Positions 1 to 8,552 of a stretch of 64,000 bases of DNA are shown piece after piece (position 1 is the stretch's first letter; each line of letters begins with the position of its first letter). A program made the translations under genes and the position numbers. The notes below the pieces were generated by a model. That model was not told where the DNA came from and ran no database searches. It was given only the letters and a program-made list of their open reading frames with translations. Source of the stretch: Streptomyces xanthophaeus (lineage in GTDB: Bacteria > Actinomycetota > Actinomycetes > Streptomycetales > Streptomycetaceae); assembly GCF_000725805.1 (NCBI RefSeq), contig NZ_JOFT01000011.1, positions 1 through 64,000 on the forward strand. Reading direction: 5' to 3'.

Positions 1-2
1 GT

Positions 3-215
3 GGCAGGCAGGGAAGCCTGGCCTCCCAGGGCGCCTCGTACGTCTTCCGGGACCGGCTGCTGCTCGGGCTCGCGCTGCGTCCGACGGTCGGGAACATCGC
101 CTTCATCGCCGTGGAACCCGTACTCGCCCTCTTCGCGCACGACCGTCGCGGCATCGACACCTTCGGCTTCGGCCTGCTCCTCACGGCGGAGGCCACCGGC
201 GGTCTGCTCGACGGA
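3..215 (+). pseudogene. MFS transporter fragment, both ends missing
   Basis: Frame 3 is open from the window edge and reads as an internal piece of a major facilitator permease: LRPTVGNIAFIAVEPVLALF followed by a hydrophobic stretch ending TAEATGGLL. This resembles the start of the second six-helix half of Streptomyces drug-efflux MFS proteins. Around position 215 the similarity stops and the frame runs into unrelated sequence. The 5' part may continue outside the window. The family call rests on pattern only. Confidence 0.5.
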
Positions 216-255
216 GAATCGGAACCCATCTTGTCCGGGCGATGGCTGACCCAGA

Positions 256-456
256 ATGGAGAGTCTTCTGTTCCTGGTCGTGCTTTTTGCTCGGATCCTG
301 GCGCCCTGCGTATTCGTCGGCGCTGCCGTCGCACTGGCCCGACGGATCCGTGCGCAGCGGCCCACCATCGGGAATCTGCCGAGCGTCGCTACCTGTGCTC
401 TGGCCTACCGACTCGCCACCACCCGAGCACGTGCTGAACAGCAGGGCATCAGTTGA
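256..456 (+). CDS. small hypothetical membrane protein (66 aa)
   Basis: ATG start at 256. The first 28 residues are hydrophobic (MESLLFLVVLFARILAPCVF and on) and form one probable transmembrane helix. A basic, polar tail rich in Arg and Ala follows. It starts just after the broken MFS fragment, so it may be an intact neighbour at the junction or a chance ORF. No family recognised. Confidence 0.35.
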   Translation: MESLLFLVVLFARILAPCVFVGAAVALARRIRAQRPTIGNLPSVATCALAYRLATTRARAEQQGIS

Positions 457-685
457 CGACACGTTTCGATCCCATCCTCGGCGCCGTGGAAGGCCGCCGG
501 CACAGAAACACAGGCCTGTTGTCAGGCGGGACGGCAGGCCTCGCAGACGTGATGGCCGATCCCGGCGACCAAGCCCTGAGCCGTTGCCTGCACGGCGACA
601 TCCCTGTCACCAGCCAGCCTGTCCGCCAGGCTCCGCTCACCGAGCACAGCTCGGTGAGCGGCGTATTGATTCCTAATGCGGTCTG
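457..685. other. no gene recognised; contains a strong hairpin
   Basis: No frame on either strand shows a recognisable domain. The only structure is the perfect inverted repeat at 633-661. Confidence 0.5.
633..661. terminator. perfect 13-bp hairpin, terminator-like
   Basis: Arms CCGCTCACCGAGC (633-645) and GCTCGGTGAGCGG (649-661) pair perfectly around a 3-nt loop. There is no clear T-run. It lies just past the 3' end of the minus-strand remnant at 686. Confidence 0.5.
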
Positions 686-770
686 TCAAGCCGCGAGGGC
701 GGTCGGTGGCGTGAGCTCGTAGCACCGTCCGTCGCGGAGGAGGGCCCAGAGGACGTTGACGCGGCAGCCG
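686..770 (-). pseudogene. possible IS110-family transposase C-terminal tail
   Basis: The last 27 codons read RVNVLWALLRDGRCYE then a short tail ending ALAA. This recalls the C-terminus of IS110/IS116-type transposases, where RVNVLWALLRDG is common. Nothing upstream in the same frame looks like a transposase, so this would be a tail left by deletion. It is fused in frame to the end of the secreted-protein gene above it. The assignment is from memory of the family. Confidence 0.3.
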
Positions 771-873
771 GATCGGTGCGGGCGTGGGCGCCGGCGGAAT
801 GGTGGGCGACGAGGGAGGCGTCGCAGGGGTGGCCGATGCCGACCCACGGGAGGCGGGCCCGCTCGAACTGGGC

Positions 874-1369
874 GCACCTTGCCCGCCGGGCATACGGCCT
901 CGCGCGAGCTGCGGTTCGCGATGTCGGCCGAGGGCAGGTGGATGAGCTGGTAGCCGGGCAGGGCGGCGCTGTTGACGCAGATCACGTAGCCGGAGGCGCT
1001 GACCTTGGCCTGCCCGACCTGCCGGGCCACCACGTTCCATCCATGCGCGCCGCCGACGGTGCTGGGGAAGCTCCCCATCAGGACTCCGGCCTGGCCGTGC
1101 GCTTCCCCGCCGCCGCCCACGACGACGTTGCCCGCCGGGCACGCGAGGGTCAGGCGGGTGAAGTTGTCCACCGTCACCGGTCCCCCGCGGAATACCTCAT
1201 GACCTGGCAGGGCGGCTGCGGCGGCCTGTTGTACGGGAGCCGCCGGTACCGCGGGCTCCTGCACCGCCTGTCCAGGCGCCGCCGCCTGCCCGGGTACCGC
1301 TGCCTGTACGAGAGCGGCGAGGGCGAGTACGGCCGTGGCGAACGCACGCCGAGTCGTCATGGTCTTCAT
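874..1369 (-). pseudogene. secreted hypothetical protein, 3' end lost
   Basis: The start is ATG 1369 (MKTMTTRRAFATAV), with GGAG about 9 nt upstream. A clear Sec signal peptide (residues 1-29, AxA-type end) is followed by a mature region with two Cys-Pro-Ala-Gly motifs (LACPAGNVVVGGG and AVCPAGKV) about 75 residues apart, suggesting an internal repeat. After the second CPAGKV, near 874, the frame turns into Arg/Pro-rich shadow sequence and merges with the transposase-like tail. The gene looks truncated by rearrangement. An exported structural protein is possible; no family is named. Confidence 0.5.
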
Positions 1370-1552
1370 CAAGAAACAGCTCCAGCTCCGAAATGGGGCG
1401 CGCGGCAACGCGCCGCCACCCCTGCCCGATGGGGCACAGGTGGCGGGACGAAGAGGGTGCGCCGGTGCGTGACCCGCAGAACCGGGGTCACCTCCGGGTT
1501 GTAGCCCGCAAGCAGTACCCCGCGATACGGCTACCCACAGCTGCTCACCCGG

Positions 1553-1789
1553 GTGGCCCTACGCCCTCACCCGATAAAACGATCGCTCAAGGCCGAGCAG
1601 CATGGGCGTCGCGAAGACAGTTCACACTCGCCCCTGGACACGGCCATCGCAGCGCACCACGCGTCCCGGCCCACGATCGCCACGCCTTCGGGCGCCGACG
1701 AGCTCTTGAAGCCCGCCGTGTTGCGTGACCAGGGCGTGATCTCGTACCACGACTTTGAAGCACCGAAACTCCGCCTATTGGACATCTGA
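1553..1789 (+). pseudogene. SHOCT-domain C-terminal remnant
   Basis: The last 30 residues (ADELLKPAVLRDQGVISYHD, then FEAPKLRLL) match the short C-terminal SHOCT domain pattern, typically LxKLAELRDxGxITxEEFEAKKxKLL. The 45 residues before it show nothing. SHOCT normally closes a longer, often membrane-associated protein, so this is probably the surviving 3' end of a larger gene. The Pro in place of a Leu/Ala in helix one suggests decay. GTG 1553 is only the first possible start. Confidence 0.4.
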
Positions 1790-2419
1790 CTACCGCCTGG
1801 GGGCATCGGGCGCATCGTTTAGCGAGGCCGGGCTTCGTCTCCAGGCGGAAGGCGTCCGGGAGCGGCTTGCCGGCCCGCGCCTGGCTCTCCGAGAGTGCGC
1901 GCTCCGACTGTGGCCGCAGTGGCCCTACAGAAGCCGCAGAAGATGATCTCCAATGGGAACAGTCCGCCGGAGGGCGGCATCGTGTCGTCGGTTCCATCGC
2001 CCGCCCTCCGGTACCGGCGGCGGACGGGACCTCTCACGTACCCGGAGATGCTCTCAGCAGCTCAAGGCGGGCAGGGCAACATCATGAGAACCCTCGTGAC
2101 AGCGCGACCGCACCTGCCCGTCAGATCGGAACAAGGCCCCGGGACAGGGGGCGTCCCGGGGCCAGTCGCGGCACCGCAGGGGGGAGCGGTTGTGCATCTG
2201 ACGCGACGATATGGATAAACGATTCAGCAGCTTCCCGGTTACGGCCACACCGCGCCATCCCGGCTGCCGCTGGAGGCTGCACGCCCTCCCGTACGTCTGC
2301 ACAGTGGTCATGGGGACGATCAGGCCGTAGCGTCCGAGGACGAGCGGCTGCGGCCCTCGGCCAGTCCGGTGTCATCCGAGTGGAACACCCTGGGACCAAA
2401 TGCTTGGCGTCCGGTGTGC
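1790..2419. other. no gene recognised (630 bp)
   Basis: Several overlapping frames stay open, as expected at this GC, but none has a domain, a convincing start with ribosome-binding site, or consistent codon use. It probably represents degraded sequence. Confidence 0.4.
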
Positions 2420-3082
2420 TCAATCCGTCAGGAAGGCGCCTTTGCGGCAAGCACGACAGACAAAGACGTAGCCCAGCTGGCCGCCGAGGTTCATCGCGCT
2501 CTCCCAGGAGATCCCTTCCTCGAGATGCGCCGCGAATTCCATCGTACCCGCGCAGGAGGGACAGGCGGGTAGTCGGTCGTCCTCGAGGTAGGAGGGGCTC
2601 CCTCCGAGCGACCCGAGGACTTCGCGCTGCTTCCCGAACCGTTCTTCGGGTTCCCACTTCCATCCCGAGCGGGCAAGGTCGTACGCGTCAGGCTCGAGTT
2701 CGTCTTCGTCATCGTGGTCGTTGGTGTCTTCGGGCTGGACCGTCACGACGTGGGTGCGGATGGCCGAGGTCGCGGGCAGCAGCGTCACTCCCGTCCCGGG
2801 CACGGCTACCGGCTGCAGTTCCGACCGGGGAAACAAGTAGACGCGATTCGCTCCGGAAGCCGCGTCCCAGACTGCACACGCGCCAGGATCGTTCTGGCAA
2901 ACGAACACCGACAGGACAGCGTCCTCGACGGGGAGATGGGCGAAGAACTGCAGCGGCCCTCCGCAGAAACAACCGCACATGGGCCAGGTGAATCCTGCAG
3001 GAGCCAGCGGCACGCCCCCGGTACGCGAGACGTCGGAGTCTGCCGGAGCGGTGCCGTCGTAGATCATCAAAGTGGTCTGCAT
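2420..3082 (-). CDS. DUF1963 / YwqG-like protein
   Basis: A 220-aa protein starting MQTTLMIYDGTAP. It shows GFTWPMCGCFCGGPLQFFAH near residues 30-49, the short WPxC/LQFFAH signature of DUF1963 (YwqG-like) proteins. A second Cys pair sits at LPACPSCAGTMEFAAHLEEG (about 168-187) and a third at VFVCRACRKGAF at the C-terminus. The CxxC pairs suggest zinc binding. It stands alone between low-coding stretches. The family's function is unknown. Confidence 0.65.
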   Translation of the reverse strand: MQTTLMIYDGTAPADSDVSRTGGVPLAPAGFTWPMCGCFCGGPLQFFAHLPVEDAVLSVFVCQNDPGACAVWDAASGANRVYLFPRSELQPVAVPGTGVTLLPATSAIRTHVVTVQPEDTNDHDDEDELEPDAYDLARSGWKWEPEERFGKQREVLGSLGGSPSYLEDDRLPACPSCAGTMEFAAHLEEGISWESAMNLGGQLGYVFVCRACRKGAFLTD

Positions 3083-3184
3083 GGCGACAGGCTAAGGGCG
3101 GCCTACGACATGACCGCTCGTCGAACTGCAGCGCGGCGAACTGCAGGCCGCCCTTGTTGGGTACCGCACGCGCGGCACCCGTCG

Positions 3185-3220
3185 GCACGGCCGTGAGCAC
3201 TGCGGTGCTCACGGCCGTGC
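3185..3220. terminator. perfect 16-bp inverted repeat, 4-nt loop
   Basis: GCACGGCCGTGAGCAC (3185-3200) pairs perfectly with GTGCTCACGGCCGTGC (3205-3220) around TGCG. It lies about 100 bp upstream of the DUF1963-like gene start. It could be a terminator for a lost plus-strand gene, or a protein-binding palindrome. Confidence 0.5.
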
Positions 3221-3457
3221 TGACGGACAAGGTCATCTCCGTACGACCTCACCCGCGGCCGCACCAACGGCGGACTCCTGCAGTTCCACCCCAGCAGCAG
3301 CGACCTCGACGCCCTCGACGTGCCCGGCGCCCAGCGCGTGAACCACAGGCCCGCCGACGGCTGCCTCCTGCGCAGCGAGGTCACCGCGCACCGCGTCACC
3401 CAGCTCAGAAATGGGTTCTGGAAGGTGGAGAGGCCACGCAGGGGAAGTACAGGTGGC

Positions 3458-3492
3458 TTTGGAGGTGACAACCGTCGGTGGTCACCTCCAAA
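3458..3492 (-). terminator. terminator of the lipoprotein gene
   Basis: TTTGGAGGTGAC (3458-3469) and GTCACCTCCAAA (3481-3492) form a perfect 12-bp stem with an 11-nt loop. It begins 16 nt past the stop of the minus-strand lipoprotein gene, the expected place for its terminator. Confidence 0.65.
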
Positions 3493-3507
3493 GTCACTGG
3501 GGCGGGC

Positions 3508-4065
3508 TCATTTCCAGACTGCAAACGCCTCGTCGTCGCTGCGCCGCAGCAGGCCACCCTTGACCCACTCGACCTTCTCGGGCGCCGTGCTGGAGCCCGA
3601 TGCGGCGAGGTAGACGGAGCAGGCCTCGTAGCTCTCGCCAGCCGGGGCCTGCTTGAACTTGCTGGGGTCGTGCTCGTCGAGGCACTTGTCGAACTTCGGG
3701 GCGTCCTTATAGCTGAGCTTGCCGTCCGCACCCACGATGGGTTGCGGGAAGGCGCTCATGATGTTCAGCCGGGTCAGCAGGTCGCCGTCCGCTGTGACGT
3801 CGAAGGAGGGTCCGCTGACGTCGTCGGCGTCGGTCTTGGTCACGCGGTAGTGGACGTAGTACGGCGTACGGCCTTGGTACTGGGCTGCGTCCTTGAGCAC
3901 GGACAAGTCGTCGGAGGTCCCGGCGACCACGCGCTCCACGCTGACCTCCAGATTGTCCTTCTTCGCCTTGGCGCCGTACGAGAGCTCCTGGGTGTCGGAG
4001 CAGCCGGCGAGTACGAGTGCGCCGGCCGTGGCGGTGAGGACAGCGAATACGGTACGGCTGTTCAA
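3508..4065 (-). CDS. secreted lipoprotein, hypothetical
   Basis: A 185-aa lipoprotein. The start is TTG 4065 (LNSRTVFAVLTATAG), preceded by an AGGGGGA ribosome-binding site; no better start exists downstream. The signal peptide ends in the lipobox LVLAGC with Cys about residue 22, so the mature protein is lipid-anchored outside the cell. The mature part (LEVSVERVV, then YYVHYRVTKT) resembles the DUF4352-like beta-sandwich lipoproteins common in actinomycetes. Two Cys in the C-terminal half could form a disulfide. No partner gene is evident. Confidence 0.75.
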   Translation of the reverse strand: MNSRTVFAVLTATAGALVLAGCSDTQELSYGAKAKKDNLEVSVERVVAGTSDDLSVLKDAAQYQGRTPYYVHYRVTKTDADDVSGPSFDVTADGDLLTRLNIMSAFPQPIVGADGKLSYKDAPKFDKCLDEHDPSKFKQAPAGESYEACSVYLAASGSSTAPEKVEWVKGGLLRRSDDEAFAVWK

Positions 4066-4111
4066 GATTCCCCCTGTGTTGGTGATCGAAAGGATTGCCG
4101 GCGGCCGACGG

Positions 4112-4534
4112 TCAGAACTTGCCGACACGGCCCCGGGTGAGCGCCAGGTCCATGGCGACGAACGCCCCCAACCCCAGAAGCGCAGCAAGGTGCAGCACCC
4201 ACCAACCACGTTCGAAGCTGCTGACGCGGCCCGCCGAGACCACGTCGTTCCCTAGCAGCACCAGCGGAAAAATGACGGCGCACAGAAGACCCACGACCCT
4301 GAGGGCACGAAGCCGCGCGTGCGGCCGGATGGCGCGCCAGGCGATGGTGAGCGTGCCAACGAATGAGAGCAACCAGGGCCAGGTCAGCAGCCCCCGCCAA
4401 GGGCCCCCGGCCTGGAAGAGGTCCAGCCCCAGGACGTCCTCAGCCAGCAGGAAGACACCAACGTGCTTCGGTACGCGCTGTGTCGATCGACTCGACCCGG
4501 TAGCCGGTACGGTCGGCCGCCTCGAGGAAAGCAT
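4112..4534 (-). CDS. hypothetical integral membrane protein
   Basis: From about position 4480 downward this frame encodes three hydrophobic helices (LLTWPWLLSFVGTLTIAW; VVGLLCAVIFPLVLLG; WWVLHLAALLGLGAFVAM) and a short basic tail ending GRVGKF. The start is uncertain. ATG 4534 overlaps the upstream gene by about 95 bp, and no good ATG or GTG lies nearer its stop. The two may instead be one frameshifted gene. Confidence 0.5.
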   Translation of the reverse strand: MLSSRRPTVPATGSSRSTQRVPKHVGVFLLAEDVLGLDLFQAGGPWRGLLTWPWLLSFVGTLTIAWRAIRPHARLRALRVVGLLCAVIFPLVLLGNDVVSAGRVSSFERGWWVLHLAALLGLGAFVAMDLALTRGRVGKF

Positions 4535-4751
4535 CGAGGTCGGGTGACTCGCGCAGAAGCGCACCGAGTTCCCCCTCGGCTTCAGCCATGTGGAAGCTGG
4601 CGGTCGCGAACGCATGCATCACCGGGGGATCCCCCGCAACAGGCGGCGGAAGAGAGGTGCTGACCAAGAGCCCCGGCTCACCACGGATCTCCAAAACGAC
4701 ACGTTCACCGCGCAGTAGCCGGTAGCTGCGCGTTGCGCCGGGGGCCGTCAC
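4440..4751 (-). CDS. hypothetical protein (103 aa)
   Basis: Begins MTAPGATRSYRLLRGERVVL, overlapping the preceding gene's stop by 4 bp (ATGA type), so it is probably translationally coupled. It is a soluble, acidic protein without a recognised domain. It ends in a frame overlapping the membrane protein below. A one-base frameshift would join the two into a soluble N-terminal domain plus a three-helix C-terminal domain. Confidence 0.5.
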   Translation of the reverse strand: MTAPGATRSYRLLRGERVVLEIRGEPGLLVSTSLPPPVAGDPPVMHAFATASFHMAEAEGELGALLRESPDLDAFLEAADRTGYRVESIDTARTEARWCLPAG

Positions 4752-5239
4752 GGGGTGCCGCCCCGGTGCGGGAGCGTGTCCCTGTCGGGTACAGGGAGGC
4801 CGGCCGACGTGAACGGGTCGAGGAGCGCACGGTACTGGGCCTCGGTCAGTTTCGTCCGCTTGTGCACAGCCCGTGCGGCGATGACGCAGGCGGACTTGCT
4901 GTCCGAGTGAAGGCTCTTGTGGACCTGCTCCAGCTCGACAACCCGGGGAAGGAGCGCCGATCTGACGGCGTGGTCGATCGCAGAGTGCTCCGAGGCGGAC
5001 ACCCGCGCCGCCAGGCTGCCCTCACGACCTCCTTGAGGCCACCGCTCCAAGAACTCCTCGCACAGCACCGCGAGTGCGGCGGACGGCAGGGCCGTGGCGG
5101 ACGCGATGAAGCCTGCGGTTGCGGGATCCACGGGGCGTACCTCCTGAGGGGTGCGGACGACGGCCAGAGTACGGTCCGGGTCGGACAACGCCCCGGCGTG
5201 CCAAGGGCGCGAGGGGAAACCGGGTCGCGGTGTGTCCAC
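4748..5239 (-). CDS. hypothetical protein, possibly the C-terminal part of the gene above
   Basis: 163 aa, mostly helical and charged. It has no membrane segment and no recognised domain. Its GC3 is typical of coding DNA over the whole length. No ribosome-binding site stands out before ATG 5239. Just at 5235-5240 the upstream membrane-protein frame loses coding character. A single frameshift there would make one protein with an N-terminal membrane region and this cytosolic domain. Confidence 0.5.
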   Translation of the reverse strand: MDTPRPGFPSRPWHAGALSDPDRTLAVVRTPQEVRPVDPATAGFIASATALPSAALAVLCEEFLERWPQGGREGSLAARVSASEHSAIDHAVRSALLPRVVELEQVHKSLHSDSKSACVIAARAVHKRTKLTEAQYRALLDPFTSAGLPVPDRDTLPHRGGTP

Positions 5240-5570
5240 ACGGCAGGAAGATTTCGGCGAGCACCCGACGCCTCATGCCTCGGGCGGGGACCGCGACCCC
5301 GATCAGGACCGGGACCCCTGCGGCGATTCCGACCCAGAGAACGAGCGCGAGGTAGCCGCGGGCGGCGTTCCGCGTGTCCTGGTCCGCCCATACGAGGAAG
5401 ACGATGCTCACCACGAGCGCGACCGCCATGAGGGCGACGACGACGGTCCAGGTGAGAACGCCCGCCCACCGCCGGTAGGAAGCGGTGGCATCACGGGCCT
5501 GAGGTGGCGCGTACACGCCGGGCGCACCGGGCGGCCAGGGCCAGTGGGAGGGAGGCTGCTGGTCGGCCAT
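5022..5570 (-). CDS. hypothetical membrane protein, C-terminal frame doubtful
   Basis: Starts MADQQPPSHWPWPPGAPGVY, a Pro-rich cytosolic leader. Two transmembrane helices follow (VLTWTVVVALMAVALVVSIV and YLALVLWVGIAAGVPVLIGV). After residue 110 (AEIFLPCG) the sequence becomes Arg-rich shadow. The authentic product probably either ends near 5235 or shifts into the frame of the next gene. It is third in a minus-strand run that starts at 6282. Confidence 0.5.
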   Translation of the reverse strand: MADQQPPSHWPWPPGAPGVYAPPQARDATASYRRWAGVLTWTVVVALMAVALVVSIVFLVWADQDTRNAARGYLALVLWVGIAAGVPVLIGVAVPARGMRRRVLAEIFLPCGHTATRFPLAPLARRGVVRPGPYSGRRPHPSGGTPRGSRNRRLHRVRHGPAVRRTRGAVRGVLGAVASRRS

Positions 5571-5610
5571 GGGACCAGTTCTCCTGTGCGCGGCCCCGGA
5601 ACACCACCCT

Positions 5611-5745
5611 TCACTTCTTCATGGCGTCCCACCTGATGGAGCTGAAGCTGCGTACCAGGGCGACCAGCGCGGCCCCGAGCCGCCAGTCCAGGTCCGGTTC
5701 GTGCAGGTGCAGCTTGTCGCCGCCGGACCTGAACTCCAGGGGCAT
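5611..5745 (-). CDS. small hypothetical protein (44 aa)
   Basis: ATG 5745, preceded by GGCAGG, gives MPLEFRSGGDKLHLHEPDLD and a helical tail ending RWDAMKK before a stop at 5611. It sits between two minus-strand genes, 15 nt after the upstream stop and 40 nt before the next start, so it fits the operon well. Function unknown. Confidence 0.4.
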   Translation of the reverse strand: MPLEFRSGGDKLHLHEPDLDWRLGAALVALVRSFSSIRWDAMKK

Positions 5746-5760
5746 CCTGCCGCCCGCACG

Positions 5761-6282
5761 TCATCGGATGCGCCGGGGGCCGCGCGCGGCACCGCCCACG
5801 CTCGGGGAGCTGTCGAGGATGGAGAAGAGGACGATCAGCACCATCAGGGGCAGACACAGCCACCACACGAACCACCACACGATCCGGCCCTTGTAGCCCA
5901 CCGCATCGGGGCCGCCGGGCGGGGTCACGGTCCAGCGCGTGCGAAGGCCCCTGCCTCGGAACGTCTTCTCGCGCACGATCGTGCCGATGTGCTCACCGTG
6001 CGCACCGAGGACCTGGAAGGTGGCGACACCGCCGGCGGCGGACTGGGTCACCACCGTGGCCACCCGCTCCCGGCGGTGTTCGTCGGCCCACAATACGAAG
6101 GCGCGGGCGCCGCTCTTGCGGGCCGCAAGATAGGCGGGTATGCCGCCCGGCGGCAGCTCGCGCTCCGGGTACGCGACCACGCGGGCCGGTCCCGAACCGT
6201 CGGTGAAGTCGATCGAATCCCTGACCGTCCCCGGGTCCTGGACCCTTCCCCGGACGCTGTTCATACTCAGTACGTTGCTCAC
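5761..6282 (-). CDS. hypothetical protein with C-terminal membrane anchor
   Basis: 173 aa starting MSNVLSMNSVRGRVQDPGTV. A soluble N-terminal region of about 125 residues is followed by one strongly hydrophobic helix, IVWWFVWWLCLPLMVLIVLF, and a short basic tail. This suggests a tail-anchored cytosolic protein. It is the first gene of a compact minus-strand run of small membrane-related genes (6282 down to 4112). No family recognised. Confidence 0.55.
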   Translation of the reverse strand: MSNVLSMNSVRGRVQDPGTVRDSIDFTDGSGPARVVAYPERELPPGGIPAYLAARKSGARAFVLWADEHRRERVATVVTQSAAGGVATFQVLGAHGEHIGTIVREKTFRGRGLRTRWTVTPPGGPDAVGYKGRIVWWFVWWLCLPLMVLIVLFSILDSSPSVGGAARGPRRIR

Positions 6283-6443
6283 CCGGCGGGCTCCTCAAGG
6301 GCTGCTAAGGGGGTGCGTCCAGCTACCAGCTGCCTACTCTATGGGCTGGACCTGGTCGGTCGGCCGGATCGGCTGGCCCGTGCGGGAGCCGATGAGAAGG
6401 GGGCGGCAGGCCGCAGGCCCACCGCCCCTTCGTCCAGGGGAAG

Positions 6444-6690
6444 TTACTGGATGATCGTGATCCGTTCCGTCGCCGGCGGGGTCAGCGGTGCGGCGGCCGT
6501 GGAGTGGGCCGCCAGGTAGGAGTTGGACAGGTCCAGGTCGAAGGCGCCGACCAGCTTGTTCGCGCCCTGGCCGAGGGCCGCGAAGCCGTCGCAGCCGCCC
6601 GCGAGGAACTCGTTCATCGCGACGCGGTAGGTGCGCGCCGGGGCGATGTTCAGCTCTACATAGCCCTGACCGTTCTCGTCTGGGACCGCC
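6444..6690 (-). pseudogene. 5'-nucleotidase family C-terminal remnant
   Basis: The frame ends TYRVAMNEFLAGGCDGFAAL, then LVGAFDLDLSNSYLAAHS and a tail ending ITIIQ. This is the C-terminal substrate-binding domain of secreted UshA-like 5'-nucleotidases, where YRVAxNxFLAxGGDGF is highly conserved. The metallophosphatase domain, with its metal ligands, is entirely absent. Upstream of about 6690 the frame carries unrelated sequence. It is therefore a non-functional tail. Confidence 0.65.
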
Positions 6691-6985
6691 AACGTCCGCC
6701 CGGCAAAATCTGCGTGGCTTTGTTCTGCTGGCAACTTGGGTGGAAGGTCCCACCTCTGAGCCGGGAGGACCCGGCCATGCCACGGTTGCATGAGCACCCT
6801 TCCTGCGCTTCGGGCTGCCCCGCCTGGCTCTCACCGAGCCTGGTCACCGCCACCCGCCCCACTGCGCGGCCCTTCCCAGACCGCCGCGGGCTGCAACCCG
6901 ATCCATCCCACTCCTGAGGGCTGTCCCGCAGAGCGGCTCAAGGCTCGGGGCCATGCGGTCTGACGCTGGACGCCGGCCGTTCGGA
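6691..6985. other. no gene recognised (295 bp)
   Basis: Junction sequence between two remnants; no start, domain or strong hairpin seen. Confidence 0.4.
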
Positions 6986-7390
6986 TCAAGAGCGTGTCTG
7001 CAACTGCAGCCAGTGACGCGCGCCCGCCAGTGTCACCTCGATGTCGTCACTCCATGAACAGACTTCCAGCCACGACATGTAGCCGCCCTGTGTGAAGACC
7101 AGGACCTCACCGGGGCACTCGCCGGCCTCGGTGACGAGCTGCGCTTCGGCCGCCACGACAGTGCCGGGGCCGGTGGGTGCAGGCTCCACCTCGCTGGTGT
7201 CGAGTTCGAAGTAGGCGGTACCGCACCCGCATGTGCAGCGCCCTTGGACGCTGAGGTACGGGATTGTCTTCGGAGTGCGACATCCACCGGATCGTTCGTG
7301 TTCAGGACCTCCGCAAGCACGTCGACTAGGTCGGCAGGCAGGTACCCGGCGCGGTGTCTGCCCGTTGCGTCACATGAGCATCTCCTCGCC
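6986..7390 (-). pseudogene. hypothetical Cys-rich protein, frameshifted near 7265
   Basis: Two frames together read like one protein. The upstream frame gives YLPADLVDVLAEVLNTNDPV then ALRRQ. Losing one base near 7265, the next frame gives IPYLSVQGRCTCGCGTAYFE and continues to GGYMSWLEVCSWSDDIEVTL and a stop at 6986. Neither frame alone is sensible across the whole stretch. The CTCGCG motif suggests metal binding. The true start is unclear. A sequencing error is as likely as a mutation. Confidence 0.5.
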
Positions 7391-7562
7391 GGACTGCGTA
7401 CAGGGGTGGAGACAGTCAGCGCGGGAGCCCGGCCGTCCGGTGGGCTCGCATTGACGCCGTGCACACGAACACCCTCGAGCGAAGCATCACCGGGGCCGGT
7501 CCCAGCGGCCCGGCTGTGTGCTGTGGCTCATCGGGCGAGTGTGCCTGGCTGAACCGGTCGGC

Positions 7563-8552
7563 TCAACCGGGTCCTTCTGGCACGCTTCCAGGGCGGCGCA
7601 CCTCCCAGCGGGAGATGCCGCCGTGCTCCTCGGCGACGTACAGCGTGCCGTCCGGGGCGAAGGCCAGACCGTGGGGTTCGCGGTCGGGGGCCGCTAGCGG
7701 GTGCTCGGTGAGCTTGCCGTCCGGGGTGACGGAGCCGATCCGGCCGGTGCCCCACTCGGTGAACCAGCAGGTCCCGTCCGGGGCGACCGCGACGGCGTGG
7801 GGGCGGCAGTCGGCCTCCGGCAGCGCGAACTCGGCGAACTCCACGCCTGCTGTCTCACCGGTCGTGAGCCGCCCGATCCGGCCGACGCCGATCTCGGCGA
7901 ACCACAGGCTCCCGTCCGGGCCGACCGCGAGCCCGACCGGGGCGGCGCCAGGCGTGGGCAGGGGGTGGAGCCGAACCTCGCCGGAGACGGTGATCCGGCC
8001 GATGGCGTTCGCCTGGTTGAGGGTGAACCACAGGGCCCCGTCGCGTCCCGCAGTGAGGAAAGACGGGAATCCCCCCTCGCACGGCAGCGGGAACTCCACG
8101 ATCCGGCCGTCTATGCCGATCCGGCCGATGCGGTCGGATTTCGTGCAGGTGAACCACAAGGCACCGTCGGGGCCGGCCGCGATCCCGTACGGGCCGCCCG
8201 CGCCGCCGGGCAACTCGTACGAGCGGCTCTCGCCGTCCACCGCGATCCGGCCGATCCGGTGGTCGCGGTACCGGGTGAACCACAGCGCGCCGTCCGGTCC
8301 GGCGGTGATCAGGGTGGGGCCGCAGTCGGCGGAGTCCAGTACGAACTCCTCGACGCTGCCGGTCGACGGGGTGAGGCGGGCGATGCGCCCGGTGCGGACG
8401 AGGGTGCACCACAGCCGGCCGTCCGGTCCGACGGCGAGCGCGTACGGGCCGGAGTCCGGGGTGGGGAGGGCGAGGGTGCCCAGCGGGCTTACGGAGGTGG
8501 TCAAGTGGGGGCGTCCTATCGGCAGGGCAGGGAGGGGCGGGGCCGTTGTCAC
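7563..8552 (-). CDS. vgb: virginiamycin B lyase (streptogramin B inactivation)
   Basis: A 329-aa seven-bladed beta-propeller with repeated blades of the form GPDGALWFTxxxxxRIGRI. Vgb linearises type B streptogramins by eliminating across the ester bond, in the cytosol and with Mg2+. The family's catalytic region is recognisable: CRPHAVAVAPDGTCWFTEWG and EPHGLAFAPDGTLYVAEEHG carry the two His and the Glu described for Staphylococcus Vgb. GTG 8552 overlaps the ABC-F stop by 4 bp (GTGA), so translation is coupled. A TTG at the PHLTTSV codons is an alternative start. The upstream partner makes this a resistance unit. Some actinomycete Vgb-like proteins are not shown to act on antibiotics. Confidence 0.85.
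   Translation of the reverse strand: MTTAPPLPALPIGRPHLTTSVSPLGTLALPTPDSGPYALAVGPDGRLWCTLVRTGRIARLTPSTGSVEEFVLDSADCGPTLITAGPDGALWFTRYRDHRIGRIAVDGESRSYELPGGAGGPYGIAAGPDGALWFTCTKSDRIGRIGIDGRIVEFPLPCEGGFPSFLTAGRDGALWFTLNQANAIGRITVSGEVRLHPLPTPGAAPVGLAVGPDGSLWFAEIGVGRIGRLTTGETAGVEFAEFALPEADCRPHAVAVAPDGTCWFTEWGTGRIGSVTPDGKLTEHPLAAPDREPHGLAFAPDGTLYVAEEHGGISRWEVRRPGSVPEGPG

Larger units (their letters stand above)
3083..3507. other. no clear gene; two strong hairpins
   Basis: No supported gene. A plus-strand stretch at about 3230-3410 reads YDLTRGRTNGGLLQF and RVNHRPADGCLLRSEVT, which looks like real protein sequence but has no start or end. It is probably a remnant of an unidentified gene. The hairpins at 3185-3220 and 3458-3492 are listed separately. 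Confidence 0.4.

Noticed and set aside
1587..1997. 136-codon minus-strand frame
   Set aside because: Overlaps the SHOCT remnant antisense and shows only Arg/Ala/Pro-rich shadow sequence.
3230..3410. Plus-strand stretch YDLTRGRTNGGLLQF...RVNHRPADGCLL
   Set aside because: Protein-like but without start, stop or recognised family; kept as debris.
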